A DNA stretch of 64,000 nt from Lentzea californiensis. GTDB lineage: Bacteria > Actinomycetota > Actinomycetes > Mycobacteriales > Pseudonocardiaceae. A program made the translations under genes and the position numbers. Location of the stretch: NCBI RefSeq assembly GCF_024648825.1, contig NZ_JANBBE010000001.1, positions 806,001 to 870,000 of the forward strand, in the 5' to 3' direction. Under the pieces are notes generated by a model. It ran no database searches. It had not been told where the DNA came from and saw only the letters and a list, made by a program, of their open reading frames with translations. Position 1 is the first letter of the stretch; each line of letters opens with the position of its first letter. Of the stretch, positions 8,440 through 15,576 are shown piece after piece.

Positions 8440-8478
8440 ACGGACCGTCGGTATCTTAGTAAAGTACCGCTGGTCTGT
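8440..8478. promoter_or_regulatory. Probable TetR operator between SDR and tetR
   Basis: ACGGACCGTCGGTA (8440-8453) and TACCGCTGGTCTGT (8465-8478) form an inverted repeat with 11 of 14 positions paired around an 11-base centre. A further GACGGTC at 8415-8421 mirrors GACCGTC at 8443-8449. The site fills the short divergent intergenic space and would overlap both promoters, as expected for an autoregulating TetR repressor. Confidence 0.65.
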
Positions 8479-8481
8479 AAC

Positions 8482-9153
8482 ATGCGTGACATGAGCTTCC
8501 AGCGGGCGCGCACGGACGAGCAGCGCAGCGAACGGCGGCGGCAGATCCTCGCCGCCGCCGCCGCGATGCTCACCGAGATGCCGGTCGCCGAACTGACCCT
8601 CACCGCGCTCAGCCGCCGGGTCTGCCTGGCCAAGGCCAACGTCCTGCGCTACTTCGAGTCGCGGGAGGCGGTGCTGCTGGCGTTGCTGGAGGCGGAGATC
8701 GCGGACTGGATCGCGGAACTGGAGTCCGCGGCGTTCGCCGGCGATGGCACCGCACGGGAACGCGGAGACCGGCTGGCAGACCTCCTGGCCACCTCGCTGG
8801 TGCGCCGCCCCGCGCTGTGCGACCTGATCAGCGCCCAGTCCACCGTGCTGGAGCACAACATCTCCGCCGAGACCGCGCTCCAGCACAAGCGCGCCGTCCA
8901 CGGGTACCTCGAGGCGCTCGTCCGGTTCGCCGGAACGCACCTCCCCGAACTGGGCGACGAGGACGCCGCCGCCCTGATGCGGACGGTCATGCTGGTCGCG
9001 GTCGCCGCCTGGCCGGCCAGCCGCCCCCCGCGGGCGGTCCTCGACGCCTACGCCGCCGATCCGGCCCTGGCCGTGATGTGCGTCGACTTCACCGACGTCG
9101 TGCGCCGCGCCGTCGAGGTGACGGCTTCCGGGCTTCTCGCCCGCGGCCGGTAG
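8482..9153 (+). CDS. TetR family transcriptional regulator
   Basis: A 223-residue regulator. The helix-turn-helix covers about residues 20-65 (RRRQILAAAAAMLTE ... LTALSRRVCLAKANVLRYF) with the family ending FESREAVLLALLE. The ligand-binding part is helical and shows no recognisable ligand signature. ATG 8482 and ATG 8491 (MSFQRARTDEQ) are both possible; neither has a strong ribosome site, so a leaderless or near-leaderless transcript is plausible. It is divergent from the SDR gene, with a palindrome between them. Confidence 0.9.
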   Translation: MRDMSFQRARTDEQRSERRRQILAAAAAMLTEMPVAELTLTALSRRVCLAKANVLRYFESREAVLLALLEAEIADWIAELESAAFAGDGTARERGDRLADLLATSLVRRPALCDLISAQSTVLEHNISAETALQHKRAVHGYLEALVRFAGTHLPELGDEDAAALMRTVMLVAVAAWPASRPPRAVLDAYAADPALAVMCVDFTDVVRRAVEVTASGLLARGR

Positions 9154-9174
9154 TCCCTGCCCGATAATCAGCCG

Positions 9175-9948
9175 ATGATCAGGTTGATCGCGACCGACCT
9201 CGACGGCACGCTGCTGCAACCGGGCGGCGTGCTGAGCGATCGCACCCGCGCCACTCTTCACGCCGTCGACGCGGACGTCGTGGTCGTCACGGCGCGGCCG
9301 CCGCGGTTCGTGCAGGACCTAAAGCTGACCGGCACGGCGATCTGCTCCAACGGCGCGATGATCTACGACCTGACGAACCGCGAGGTCACGCACGCGCAGA
9401 CGGTGCCGCTCGACGTCGTGCGGAAGGTGTCCGAGGCGTTGGCCGAGGTGATCCCGAACGTCGGCATCGCGGTCGAGACCGGCCTGGAAGTGTTGTCGGA
9501 GCCAGGTTTCCAGGGCTTTGGACCGAAGAATCCACACAGGACGCTCGAGCTGCTCGACCATGTCTTCGAGGAGGCGCACCAGGTCGTGCAGATGCTCGCG
9601 TGGGCACCGGACGCCGAGGTCGACCACATGATGGAGATCGCCAGGGAGGCCGTCGGGCAGCACGTCTCGGTCACGCACTCCGGCGGGCTCGGCCTGCTGG
9701 AGATCAGCCCGCCGGGCGTCTCGAAGGCCGCCACGCTCGAATCCCTGTGCAACACCAGGGGAATCGGCAAGCACGAGGTCGTCGCGTTCGGTGACATGCC
9801 GAACGACCTGTCGGTGCTCGGGTGGGCCGGCACGGCGTACGCGATGGGCAACGCGCACCCGCTCGTGAAGCAGGCCTGCACCAACCACGCGCCGCCGAAC
9901 ACCGAGGACGGCGTGGCGCAGGTCCTCGAAAGCCTCTTCAGGCTTTAG
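9175..9948 (+). CDS. Cof-type HAD-IIB hydrolase
   Basis: A 257-residue haloacid-dehalogenase superfamily phosphatase. Motif I is DLDGTLL with D8 as nucleophile and D10 as acid/base. Motif II lies in VVVVTARPP, the motif III lysine in GVSKAATL, and motif IV is GDMPNDLSVL. The large cap between about 80 and 180 identifies the IIB (Cof) class, which acts on sugar phosphates, flavin mononucleotide or pyridoxal phosphate. The substrate is unknown. Its TAG stop is the first three bases of the long palindrome at 9946-10111. A second HAD-IIB gene of similar length lies at 62442, with the same type of C-terminal ending (AQVLESLF versus AQVLNRFF). Confidence 0.92.
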   Translation: MIRLIATDLDGTLLQPGGVLSDRTRATLHAVDADVVVVTARPPRFVQDLKLTGTAICSNGAMIYDLTNREVTHAQTVPLDVVRKVSEALAEVIPNVGIAVETGLEVLSEPGFQGFGPKNPHRTLELLDHVFEEAHQVVQMLAWAPDAEVDHMMEIAREAVGQHVSVTHSGGLGLLEISPPGVSKAATLESLCNTRGIGKHEVVAFGDMPNDLSVLGWAGTAYAMGNAHPLVKQACTNHAPPNTEDGVAQVLESLFRL

Positions 9949-10111
9949 TGCCTGTATCGAAGTCTGGTTCGATGAGAGCTGCGCTTGAGGTGGTTCCTGG
10001 TGGTGCGGCCGGAGGGCCCGCATACCGGTGTTGTATGTGGGCCCTCCGGCCGTGCCGCCAGGGGCCGCCTCGGGCCCGGCTATCGCGGATCAGACTTCGA
10101 TACAGGCACTA
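9946..10111. repeat. 166-bp palindrome between converging stop codons
   Basis: A long imperfect inverted repeat. The outer 21 bases (TAGTGCCTGTATCGAAGTCT plus G at the left, mirrored at 10091-10111) are perfectly complementary. The inner ~59 bases of each arm pair with scattered mismatches, many of them G-T compatible, and the loop is about 7 bases. The left end is the TAG stop of the HAD gene; the right end is the complement of the TAG stop of the NYN gene. It can form a very long RNA hairpin on either transcript, so a bidirectional terminator role is likely. The ends TAGTGC/GCACTA are shared with the element at 60324. Confidence 0.85.
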
Positions 10112-10453
10112 GCTGCGCGGCACCGAGGTGGGACCTGCCACCTCGGCCCCCAGCGCCACCACCCGCTGCCGCAACTCGCGGTCGGCGGTCACCACCGTCA
10201 CCGCACGACCGGTGCCCTCGGCGCGCACGACCTCGACGATCGTGTCGTCACCGTCGCCGGGGGCCGAGACCACGCGGACGTCGTCGACGGAGGAAACGTT
10301 GCGCGCCTTGCCTTCCACGACCAGGACGACCTCCTCGTCACGGCCGCGCAGGGCGTCGCGGAGGCGTTCGGCCGCGCCCGCCCGGTCGCGCCACCACCCG
10401 TCGGGGACCGATCCCACGACGTTGGCTGCGTCAACCACGAGCAACGGCTTCAC
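10109..10453 (-). CDS. NYN (PIN-like) domain protein
   Basis: A 114-residue protein beginning LLVVDAANVVGSVPDGWWRDR, typical of NYN domains (PIN-like RNases). Aspartates expected to bind metal are seen in VVDAANV, in GDGDDTIVE and in VVTADRELRQRV. It is probably a small metal-dependent RNase, though this is not proven for the family. The start is the GTG at 10453 (VKPLLVV); the preceding GGAGG is only one base away, which is unusually close. It follows the S28 peptidase gene by 14 bases on the same strand, and its stop codon is the right-hand end of the long palindrome. Confidence 0.8.
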   Translation of the reverse strand: MKPLLVVDAANVVGSVPDGWWRDRAGAAERLRDALRGRDEEVVLVVEGKARNVSSVDDVRVVSAPGDGDDTIVEVVRAEGTGRAVTVVTADRELRQRVVALGAEVAGPTSVPRS

Positions 10454-10467
10454 GCCTCCAGCGTGCC

Positions 10468-11838
10468 TCAGCCCCGGCGAGCCCGCAGCGCGTCCAGCGA
10501 GTCCGGGCCCTCGTCCACGGCAAGTGCCGCAACAGGAGCGGACGAAACGCCGGCCCAGCGCAGGACGGCGGCCGTCGCGGCGGCGCGTTCCTGTTCGGGC
10601 AGCTTCGCGATGTTCGCGCCGTGGTTGCCACCGGGCACCGTGAACGACAACGAGTCGCGCGTGCCCCGGCCGAGGCGGAACGGTTCCGCGCTCCACGGGT
10701 CGTTCTGGCCGTTCACGAACAGCAGCCGCGAACCCTGGTGGCGCACCCACGAGTCCACGTCCCGCATCGCCGACCGGTCGAACCGCGGGAACCTGATGTC
10801 CGGCGAGACCATCGAGCGCGGCATCGAGGAACCGGGGTGGCGCAGCAGGTCGCGCACGGCCGACTCGTCCGCTTCGGGCCAGCCGAGCTGCGTGCCCGCC
10901 TGGTAGTAGTACGCCGTGTAGGGCGCGACGCCGGCGTCGGTGTAGAAGTCCCAGCCCACGGTCGTGTCGATGAACTTCCAGAGGTCGTCGACCGAGGCGC
11001 CCGCACCGGGGACCAGTGCGCACTGCGCCTGCGTGCCGTACTGCCAGAACGTGAACGGCGTGTCGAGCACGAGGATCTCCAGCGCCTTGTGCGCGCCGCC
11101 GAACTGCTTGTACGTGTAGCCCCTGGCCTCCAGCCGCGAGACGAACTCGTCGCGGTGCTGCAGGACCTGCCGCTGCACGCCTTCCAGGCTGCGGTTGCAC
11201 GCCGGGTCGTCGCCGACCTCGCGGATGAACTCGCCGTAGACGTCGCGGTCGTTGACCACGTCGTTCGGCGCCACGTACGCGATGGTCGCGTCGACGTCGC
11301 GCGGGAAGAACCTGCGGTGGTAGATCGACGTCATGCCGCCCTTGCTGGCACCCGTCGACAGCCACTTCGCGCCGTAGATCTTCTTGAAGGCGCCGACGAT
11401 CCGGTGGTGGTCACTGGCCGCCTGCCAGATGTTCAGGTCGTCCCAGTCGGCCGGGGCGGGCCGCGACGGCGTGAAGAACCGCTGCTCGACGCTGATCTGG
11501 TTGCCGTCGACGAGCCGGGCGGGCTCGGACGGGCTGATCGTGCCGGACAGGTTGTAGCCGCTGGTGTGCAGCACCATCGGCTTCGATTCCGCCTTGTGCA
11601 GCAACGAGAAGCGTTGCTCGAACTTCAGGCCGCGCGGTCTGCGGTGGTCCGCGGGCTGCTGGATGCCGAGGACGAACGTCCGCGCGGTGCCGGACGTCCC
11701 TTCGCTGATGATCCGCACGCCGGGGATGCCGGCGATGCGGTCCTTGATGTCGGGAGCGGCGGACACGACTGCGGCGGTGGCCACGACCTGCGCCGATGCC
11801 AGGCCGAACGCCAGCAGGGAGCGTGCGAGTCTGTTCAC
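10468..11838 (-). CDS. Secreted S28-type serine peptidase (tripeptidyl aminopeptidase-like)
   Basis: A 456-residue exported protein. A signal peptide spans about 1-28 (MNRLARSLLAFGLASAQVVA ... VSAAPD). The nucleophile elbow is GASKGG with S165; the acid lies in NGQNDPW and the histidine in GGNHGAN near residue 410. The pattern QQPADHRRP...FEQRFSLLH and the NLSGTISPSEPARLVDGNQ segment match the Streptomyces PS-10/S28 aminopeptidases that remove tripeptides from protein N-termini. It probably releases peptides outside the cell. The 3' neighbour is the NYN gene, 14 bases away and likely co-transcribed by read-through. Confidence 0.88.
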   Translation of the reverse strand: MNRLARSLLAFGLASAQVVATAAVVSAAPDIKDRIAGIPGVRIISEGTSGTARTFVLGIQQPADHRRPRGLKFEQRFSLLHKAESKPMVLHTSGYNLSGTISPSEPARLVDGNQISVEQRFFTPSRPAPADWDDLNIWQAASDHHRIVGAFKKIYGAKWLSTGASKGGMTSIYHRRFFPRDVDATIAYVAPNDVVNDRDVYGEFIREVGDDPACNRSLEGVQRQVLQHRDEFVSRLEARGYTYKQFGGAHKALEILVLDTPFTFWQYGTQAQCALVPGAGASVDDLWKFIDTTVGWDFYTDAGVAPYTAYYYQAGTQLGWPEADESAVRDLLRHPGSSMPRSMVSPDIRFPRFDRSAMRDVDSWVRHQGSRLLFVNGQNDPWSAEPFRLGRGTRDSLSFTVPGGNHGANIAKLPEQERAAATAAVLRWAGVSSAPVAALAVDEGPDSLDALRARRG

Positions 11839-11889
11839 CGAACCAAGCTATTGAGCCCGCACGCCCGCCGGACCGGCCGATCGTCGGGC

Positions 11890-12741
11890 TTATTCGTAGC
11901 TCGCGTAGTAAGACGCGGCCATGTCCTCGTCGCCGTGCCCCTTGGTGACAGCGCGGTTGAGCCGCGCGCTCGCCGCCTGCGCGACGTCGAGGTGCACGTT
12001 GGCGCGCACCGAGGCCTCGTTCACCAGCAAGGCGTCCTTCAGCGCGTTCTGCACGGTGAAGGCGGGCGGGAAGGACCGCTCGATGATCGCGTTGCCCTTG
12101 GTCTGCAGGTACGCGCAGTCCATCGCGCCACCGGACACGGCGTCGAGGAACAGCTTCGGGTCGATCCCGGACGCCTCCGCGAGCGACACGGCCTCGCCGA
12201 CGGCGGCGGTCAGCGCGAGCACCCAGCTGTTCGCGACGAGCTTCAGCTTCGACGACGCCCCGGCCTCGCCGACCCACATCGTGCGTGCGCCGATCACGTC
12301 GAACACGGGCTGCACGCGCTCGCGCAGTTCATCGGCACCGGACGCGAGCACGACGAGCTTGCCCTCGGCGGCGGGCTTGGTGCTGCCGAGCACGGGCGCG
12401 TCGACGAACTCCAGGCCGAGCGACCGCGCCAAGGCGATGTGGTCCTCGGTGTACGCGACGCCGACCGTGGACGCCTGGATCCACACGGCGTTGTGCGACA
12501 AGGAGGACGCGGCGTCCTGCATGGCCGCGGTGACCGTGGCGCCGTCGTTCAGGACCGTCAGCACGACCTCGGCACCCTCGACGGCCTCAGCGGGGCTGCC
12601 GGTGACGGTGGCGCCCTTCGCGGCGAGTGGTTCGGCCTTGGCGCGCGTGCGGTTCCAGACCCGGACGGTGTGTCCGGCCGCGGCGAGGTTGGTTGCGATG
12701 GGGGCACCCATGAGGCCGGTGCCGAGCACGGCGATCTCCAT
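11890..12741 (-). CDS. NAD(P)-dependent beta-hydroxyacid dehydrogenase
   Basis: A 283-residue enzyme of the 3-hydroxyisobutyrate / 6-phosphogluconate dehydrogenase superfamily. The N-terminal Rossmann motif is VLGTGLMGAPIATNLA (GxGxMG), followed by VRVWNRTRAKA, in which the arginines fit NADP preference. The substrate-binding loop appears as DAPVLGSTKPAAEGKL and the catalytic lysine region as SSKLKLVANSW. The substrate could be 3-hydroxyisobutyrate, tartronate semialdehyde or succinic semialdehyde. Start ATG 12741 fits the fold; the longer frame to 12816 would translate a hairpin. A terminator-like hairpin lies just upstream of this start. Confidence 0.9.
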   Translation of the reverse strand: MEIAVLGTGLMGAPIATNLAAAGHTVRVWNRTRAKAEPLAAKGATVTGSPAEAVEGAEVVLTVLNDGATVTAAMQDAASSLSHNAVWIQASTVGVAYTEDHIALARSLGLEFVDAPVLGSTKPAAEGKLVVLASGADELRERVQPVFDVIGARTMWVGEAGASSKLKLVANSWVLALTAAVGEAVSLAEASGIDPKLFLDAVSGGAMDCAYLQTKGNAIIERSFPPAFTVQNALKDALLVNEASVRANVHLDVAQAASARLNRAVTKGHGDEDMAASYYASYE

Positions 12742-12751
12742 GGACCCAGCA

Positions 12752-12803
12752 AACAAGAAACCTCGCGGTGCTGCCAGGTCGGGGGTCCGACAGCACCGCG
12801 AGG
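12752..12803 (-). promoter_or_regulatory. Terminator-like hairpin in the leader of the dehydrogenase gene
   Basis: CCTCGCGGTGCTG (12761-12773) and CAGCACCGCGAGG (12791-12803) form a perfect 13-bp stem. On the minus strand it is followed by TTTCTTGTTTG and then, about 20 bases after the stem, by the ATG at 12741. An intrinsic-terminator shape so close to a start suggests attenuation, although a terminator for upstream transcripts with the promoter hidden in it is also possible. Confidence 0.6.
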
Positions 12804-12886
12804 TCAACAGTGACATCGGCGGACCGACGTGCGCTGTTACAACGCCATCATACTGTGGCGTGGATCACGTTTAACAGGATGAATGA

Positions 12887-12919
12887 AACCCCTGGAGCGC
12901 GGGAGGTGCTCCAGGGGTT
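12887..12919 (-). terminator. Terminator of the 48-residue small gene
   Basis: AACCCCTGGAGC (12887-12898) and GCTCCAGGGGTT (12908-12919) give a perfect 12-bp stem with a 9-base loop. On the minus strand the stem runs into TTTCATTCATCC. It lies 50 bases after the stop of the small gene at 12972. Confidence 0.8.
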
Positions 12920-12971
12920 CCCGTTTGGGGAGGCACTCGCGACGGGGCGCCGCGCGAGTGCCGGGTCTTGT

Positions 12972-13118
12972 TCAGCGGAGGGTGGTGACCTGAGCCTGGG
13001 CGATGGCCATCAGCTCGTGACGCATGGACGGGGTGGTCGCCATGTCGATCGCGCGAGCCACGGCCTTCCGGTTACGCGCCTCGGCACGGCGGGCGCGGAG
13101 CTTCGCTGCGAAGTTCAT
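12972..13118 (-). CDS. Small basic protein, 48 residues
   Basis: A compact, highly basic helical protein (MNFAAKLRARRAEARNRKAV, then ARAIDMATTPSMRHELMAIA and AQVTTLR). The ATG at 13118 is preferred over the longer frame because the arginine-rich helix starts there and CAGAGGGAAG lies upstream as a ribosome site. A good intrinsic terminator follows. I recall similar small proteins in related actinomycetes but no function. The charge pattern would allow nucleic-acid or ribosome contact; this is inference only. Confidence 0.65.
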   Translation of the reverse strand: MNFAAKLRARRAEARNRKAVARAIDMATTPSMRHELMAIAQAQVTTLR

Positions 13119-13277
13119 CTGGGTCTGCACTTCCCTCTGTGAGGTCTGTTCGGTTGGTAACCCAAGTATGCACCTACGCAGGCGCGAAAGCACGCGATTG
13201 TCCGGTGAGTTGGGGCACATGCCGATGAATCATCGGCTGGCAACGTGAACGACCGGACAACGGCGGGGTGCCCCAGG

Positions 13278-14471
13278 TCACTCCTCGCGACCGAGCAGGA
13301 ACCGTCCGAAGTGCGGCACGGTGAAGGCGATCTGACCCCGTTCCGCGCTGTAGACCAGGCCTTTCTTGATGAGCGAGTCCCGCGCGGGTGACAGCGACGA
13401 GGGCTTGCGCCCCAGGTGGTCGGCCACCTGGGCGGTGTTGACCCCCGCATCCTTTCCGTCGGTCAACTCGGCCATCGACCGGAGATACTCGCGTTCGGCG
13501 GGCGTCGCACGCTCGTATCGGGAGCCGAAGAAGCCCACCGCGAGCTCCGCGTCGGCCTCCGGAGCGGCCACGGAGACGTCCACGGCAGTGATCGGATCGG
13601 CCGGCGCGGCGTCCCAGGCGGCCTTGCCGTACGCCTGGATGAAGTACGGGTAGCCGCCGGACGCGTCGAACAACGCGTCGAGCGCCTCGTCGGTGATCCC
13701 CGCGTCTTCGCGTTCGACGGGGGCGAGCACGGCGCGGTCGGCGTCCTCGCGGCTGAGCCGGTCGATGCGGACGTAGCGGAAGAGGCGCTCCGAGTACGAC
13801 TTGCTCGCGCTCAGCACCGCGGGCAGGTGCGGCAGGCCGGCGCCGACGACCACCAGTGGCGCGCCGATCTGCGACAGCTCGTGGCAAGCCGCGCACAACG
13901 CGCTGATGTCGTCCGGCTTGAGGTCCTGCATCTCGTCGATGAGCAGCGCGACGCCCGTGCCGACGTCCTGCGCCAGCTCGGCGACGTCGGTGAACAGCTC
14001 GACCAGGTCGATCTCGATGTCACCGGAGTCGGCCCTTCCGGACGCCGCGGGCACGTCGATGCCGGGCTGCCAGCGGTCGCGCAGCTTGGCGCCGTCGGGA
14101 GCGGCCCTGAGCGCGAAGGCCTTCAGGACGCCCAGGATCGCCTCGACCCGGTCCGGCGCGCGGTGGCGGAGGGCGAGATCCCGGATCGCCCGGTGCAGCG
14201 CGGCCGACAGGGGCCTCCTGAGATCGGCGTCGGGCCTGGCCTCTACCTTGCCCGCACCCCAACCGCGTTTGACGGCCATCGACCGCAACTCGCCGAGCAG
14301 GACGGTCTTGCCGACACCGCGCAACCCCGTCAGCACGAGGCTGCGTTCGGGACGGCCGCGCGCCACGCGTTCGAGCACCACCTCGAACGCGCCGACCTCT
14401 TTCTCCCGGCCAGCGAGCTCAGGAGGCCGCTGGCCTGCACCGGGAGCGAACGGGTTGCGCACCGGGTCCAT
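13278..14471 (-). CDS. AAA ATPase with C-terminal winged helix (Orc1/Cdc6-like fold)
   Basis: A 397-residue ATPase. Walker A is GLRGVGKT (49-56) and Walker B is ALLIDEMQD (about 175-183). A sensor-1-like region VVVGAGLPHL follows, and PYFIQAYGKAAW is the sensor-2/lid part. The C-terminal 90 residues contain a winged-helix pattern (AEREYLRSMAELTD ... VADHLGRKPSSLSPARDSL) ending GLVYSAERGQIAFTVPHFGRF. This is the actinobacterial ATP-binding protein class related to archaeal Orc1/Cdc6 and STAND-like ATPases; cellular roles are unknown. The ATG 14471 start gives MDPVRNPFAPG, the typical opening of these proteins. No partner gene is adjacent. Confidence 0.85.
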   Translation of the reverse strand: MDPVRNPFAPGAGQRPPELAGREKEVGAFEVVLERVARGRPERSLVLTGLRGVGKTVLLGELRSMAVKRGWGAGKVEARPDADLRRPLSAALHRAIRDLALRHRAPDRVEAILGVLKAFALRAAPDGAKLRDRWQPGIDVPAASGRADSGDIEIDLVELFTDVAELAQDVGTGVALLIDEMQDLKPDDISALCAACHELSQIGAPLVVVGAGLPHLPAVLSASKSYSERLFRYVRIDRLSREDADRAVLAPVEREDAGITDEALDALFDASGGYPYFIQAYGKAAWDAAPADPITAVDVSVAAPEADAELAVGFFGSRYERATPAEREYLRSMAELTDGKDAGVNTAQVADHLGRKPSSLSPARDSLIKKGLVYSAERGQIAFTVPHFGRFLLGREE

Positions 14472-14595
14472 GGCTCGCACCGTATCCGCGTTTCTAGCGA
14501 CGCCTCTAGAGACGCGCAGACGAACCTCGAAGTGAGGCCGGATGCCGTTGTATTCGTTTATCTAGTGATTGAGCAATAGAGCCCAATAGTTGCGG

Positions 14596-15240
14596 ATGAA
14601 CCACCGTGCCGGTTGGCTGGTCCACGTGGCTGAAGTCGTGACGAAGGGGACGGGCGAGGTCGAGCGCACTGCCGACCGCGCACAGGTGGACGTGACGTTC
14701 GAGGCTCTCGGCGCCGAGCGCTCCGAGGCGGTGAGCACGCTCAACCAGCGCATCTCCGCCGTCGAGCCGCTGCTCGAGGAGTTCGAGGTGCGGTCGCGGC
14801 AGCTGTCCGTGCACGACAACTGGGACAACAACCAGCGCGTCGGCAGCCGCGCGTCCCAGCAGTACATGATCTGGGTGAAGAACCTGGACCGCCTCGACGC
14901 GCTGCTGGCCGAACTCGTGCAGGCCGAGCCGTCCTGGATCAACGGCCCGTCGTGGACGCTCGTCGACGACACCGAGGCGATCCGTGAGGCGCAACGGGAA
15001 GCCGTCGCGGACGCGCTGCGACGCGCCGAGGGCTACGCGACGGCGCTGGGGCGGCGGCTCGGGCCGTTGCTGCGGATCGGCGACACCGAGGGAGGCGCGC
15101 ACTACCAGCCGCGCATGATGAGCGGCGCCGCGTCGTTCGAGATGGCCGGACCCGCGGGAATGGTCGACCAGCTCAACCTGAAGGCGCAGCAGATCACCGT
15201 GTCGGCGTCGTGCACGGCGGCCTGGTCGCTACTGGACTAG
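14596..15240 (+). CDS. SIMPL (DUF541) domain protein
   Basis: A 214-residue SIMPL-domain protein. The hallmark N-terminal strand VVTKGTGEVERTADRAQVDV (about 12-31) is followed by SEAVSTLNQRI, SRQLSVHDNW and, near the C-terminus, QQITVSASCTAAWSL. Family members include oxidative-stress proteins and kinase-associated proteins, mostly periplasmic. Here no signal peptide is visible, so it may be cytoplasmic. The start is uncertain: ATG 14596 and GTG 14626 (VAEVVTKGTG) both fit and neither has a ribosome site. It converges on the DUF4034-like gene, sharing the CTAG stop overlap. Confidence 0.85.
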   Translation: MNHRAGWLVHVAEVVTKGTGEVERTADRAQVDVTFEALGAERSEAVSTLNQRISAVEPLLEEFEVRSRQLSVHDNWDNNQRVGSRASQQYMIWVKNLDRLDALLAELVQAEPSWINGPSWTLVDDTEAIREAQREAVADALRRAEGYATALGRRLGPLLRIGDTEGGAHYQPRMMSGAASFEMAGPAGMVDQLNLKAQQITVSASCTAAWSLLD

Positions 15241-15497
15241 TTCTCGTCGAGCGACTCCATCGCGTGGTGCACCGCAACGGCATCGCGGTCGTCCGGATGC
15301 GCCTTGAGCCAGTTCGTGAGCCACTCGACGCGGCGCCTGGCCGCCGTTGCCAGCGTCAGCGTGATGTAGGCGCGGCGCTCCCACTCGTGCGCCGACCGCA
15401 TCGCGTCGGCGGCCGGCCGCCACTCGTCGCGAAGAGTGCCGACGAGTGCGCGCGCCAGCACCGGATCTTTCTCGGGATCGACCTGCAAATCACACAT
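15237..15497 (-). CDS. Short DUF4034-like protein
   Basis: An 86-residue protein (MCDLQVDPEKDPVLARALVG ... HHAMESLDEN). The pattern of DPVLARAL, DEWRPAADAMR, WERRAYITLTLA and WLKAHPDDRDAVAVHHA resembles the N-terminal helical part of DUF4034 proteins, which are usually around 300 residues. It therefore looks like a truncated or minimal member. Start ATG 15497 has GGTGGGGG just upstream. Its stop shares CTAG with the SIMPL gene. A perfect palindrome lies 13 bases upstream of the start. Confidence 0.65.
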   Translation of the reverse strand: MCDLQVDPEKDPVLARALVGTLRDEWRPAADAMRSAHEWERRAYITLTLATAARRRVEWLTNWLKAHPDDRDAVAVHHAMESLDEN

Positions 15498-15510
15498 TCC
15501 CCCACCCCCA

Positions 15511-15530
15511 GTGTCGCAACGCTGCGACAC
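15511..15530. promoter_or_regulatory. 20-bp palindrome upstream of the DUF4034-like gene
   Basis: GTGTCGCA and TGCGACAC flank ACGC, an exact 8-bp inverted repeat. It sits 13 bases before the ATG at 15497, in the space between this gene and the thiolase stop, which fits a dimeric regulator site or a leader hairpin. Confidence 0.5.
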
Positions 15531-15576
15531 CGTGAGTGTGCATGAGGGACTGTCGACTTCGGCAAGCCTAAGTGCG

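Noticed and set aside
9946-10111. Palindrome as a tRNA or riboswitch
   Set aside because: It has no tRNA arms or known aptamer features; the arms are simply complementary from end to end.
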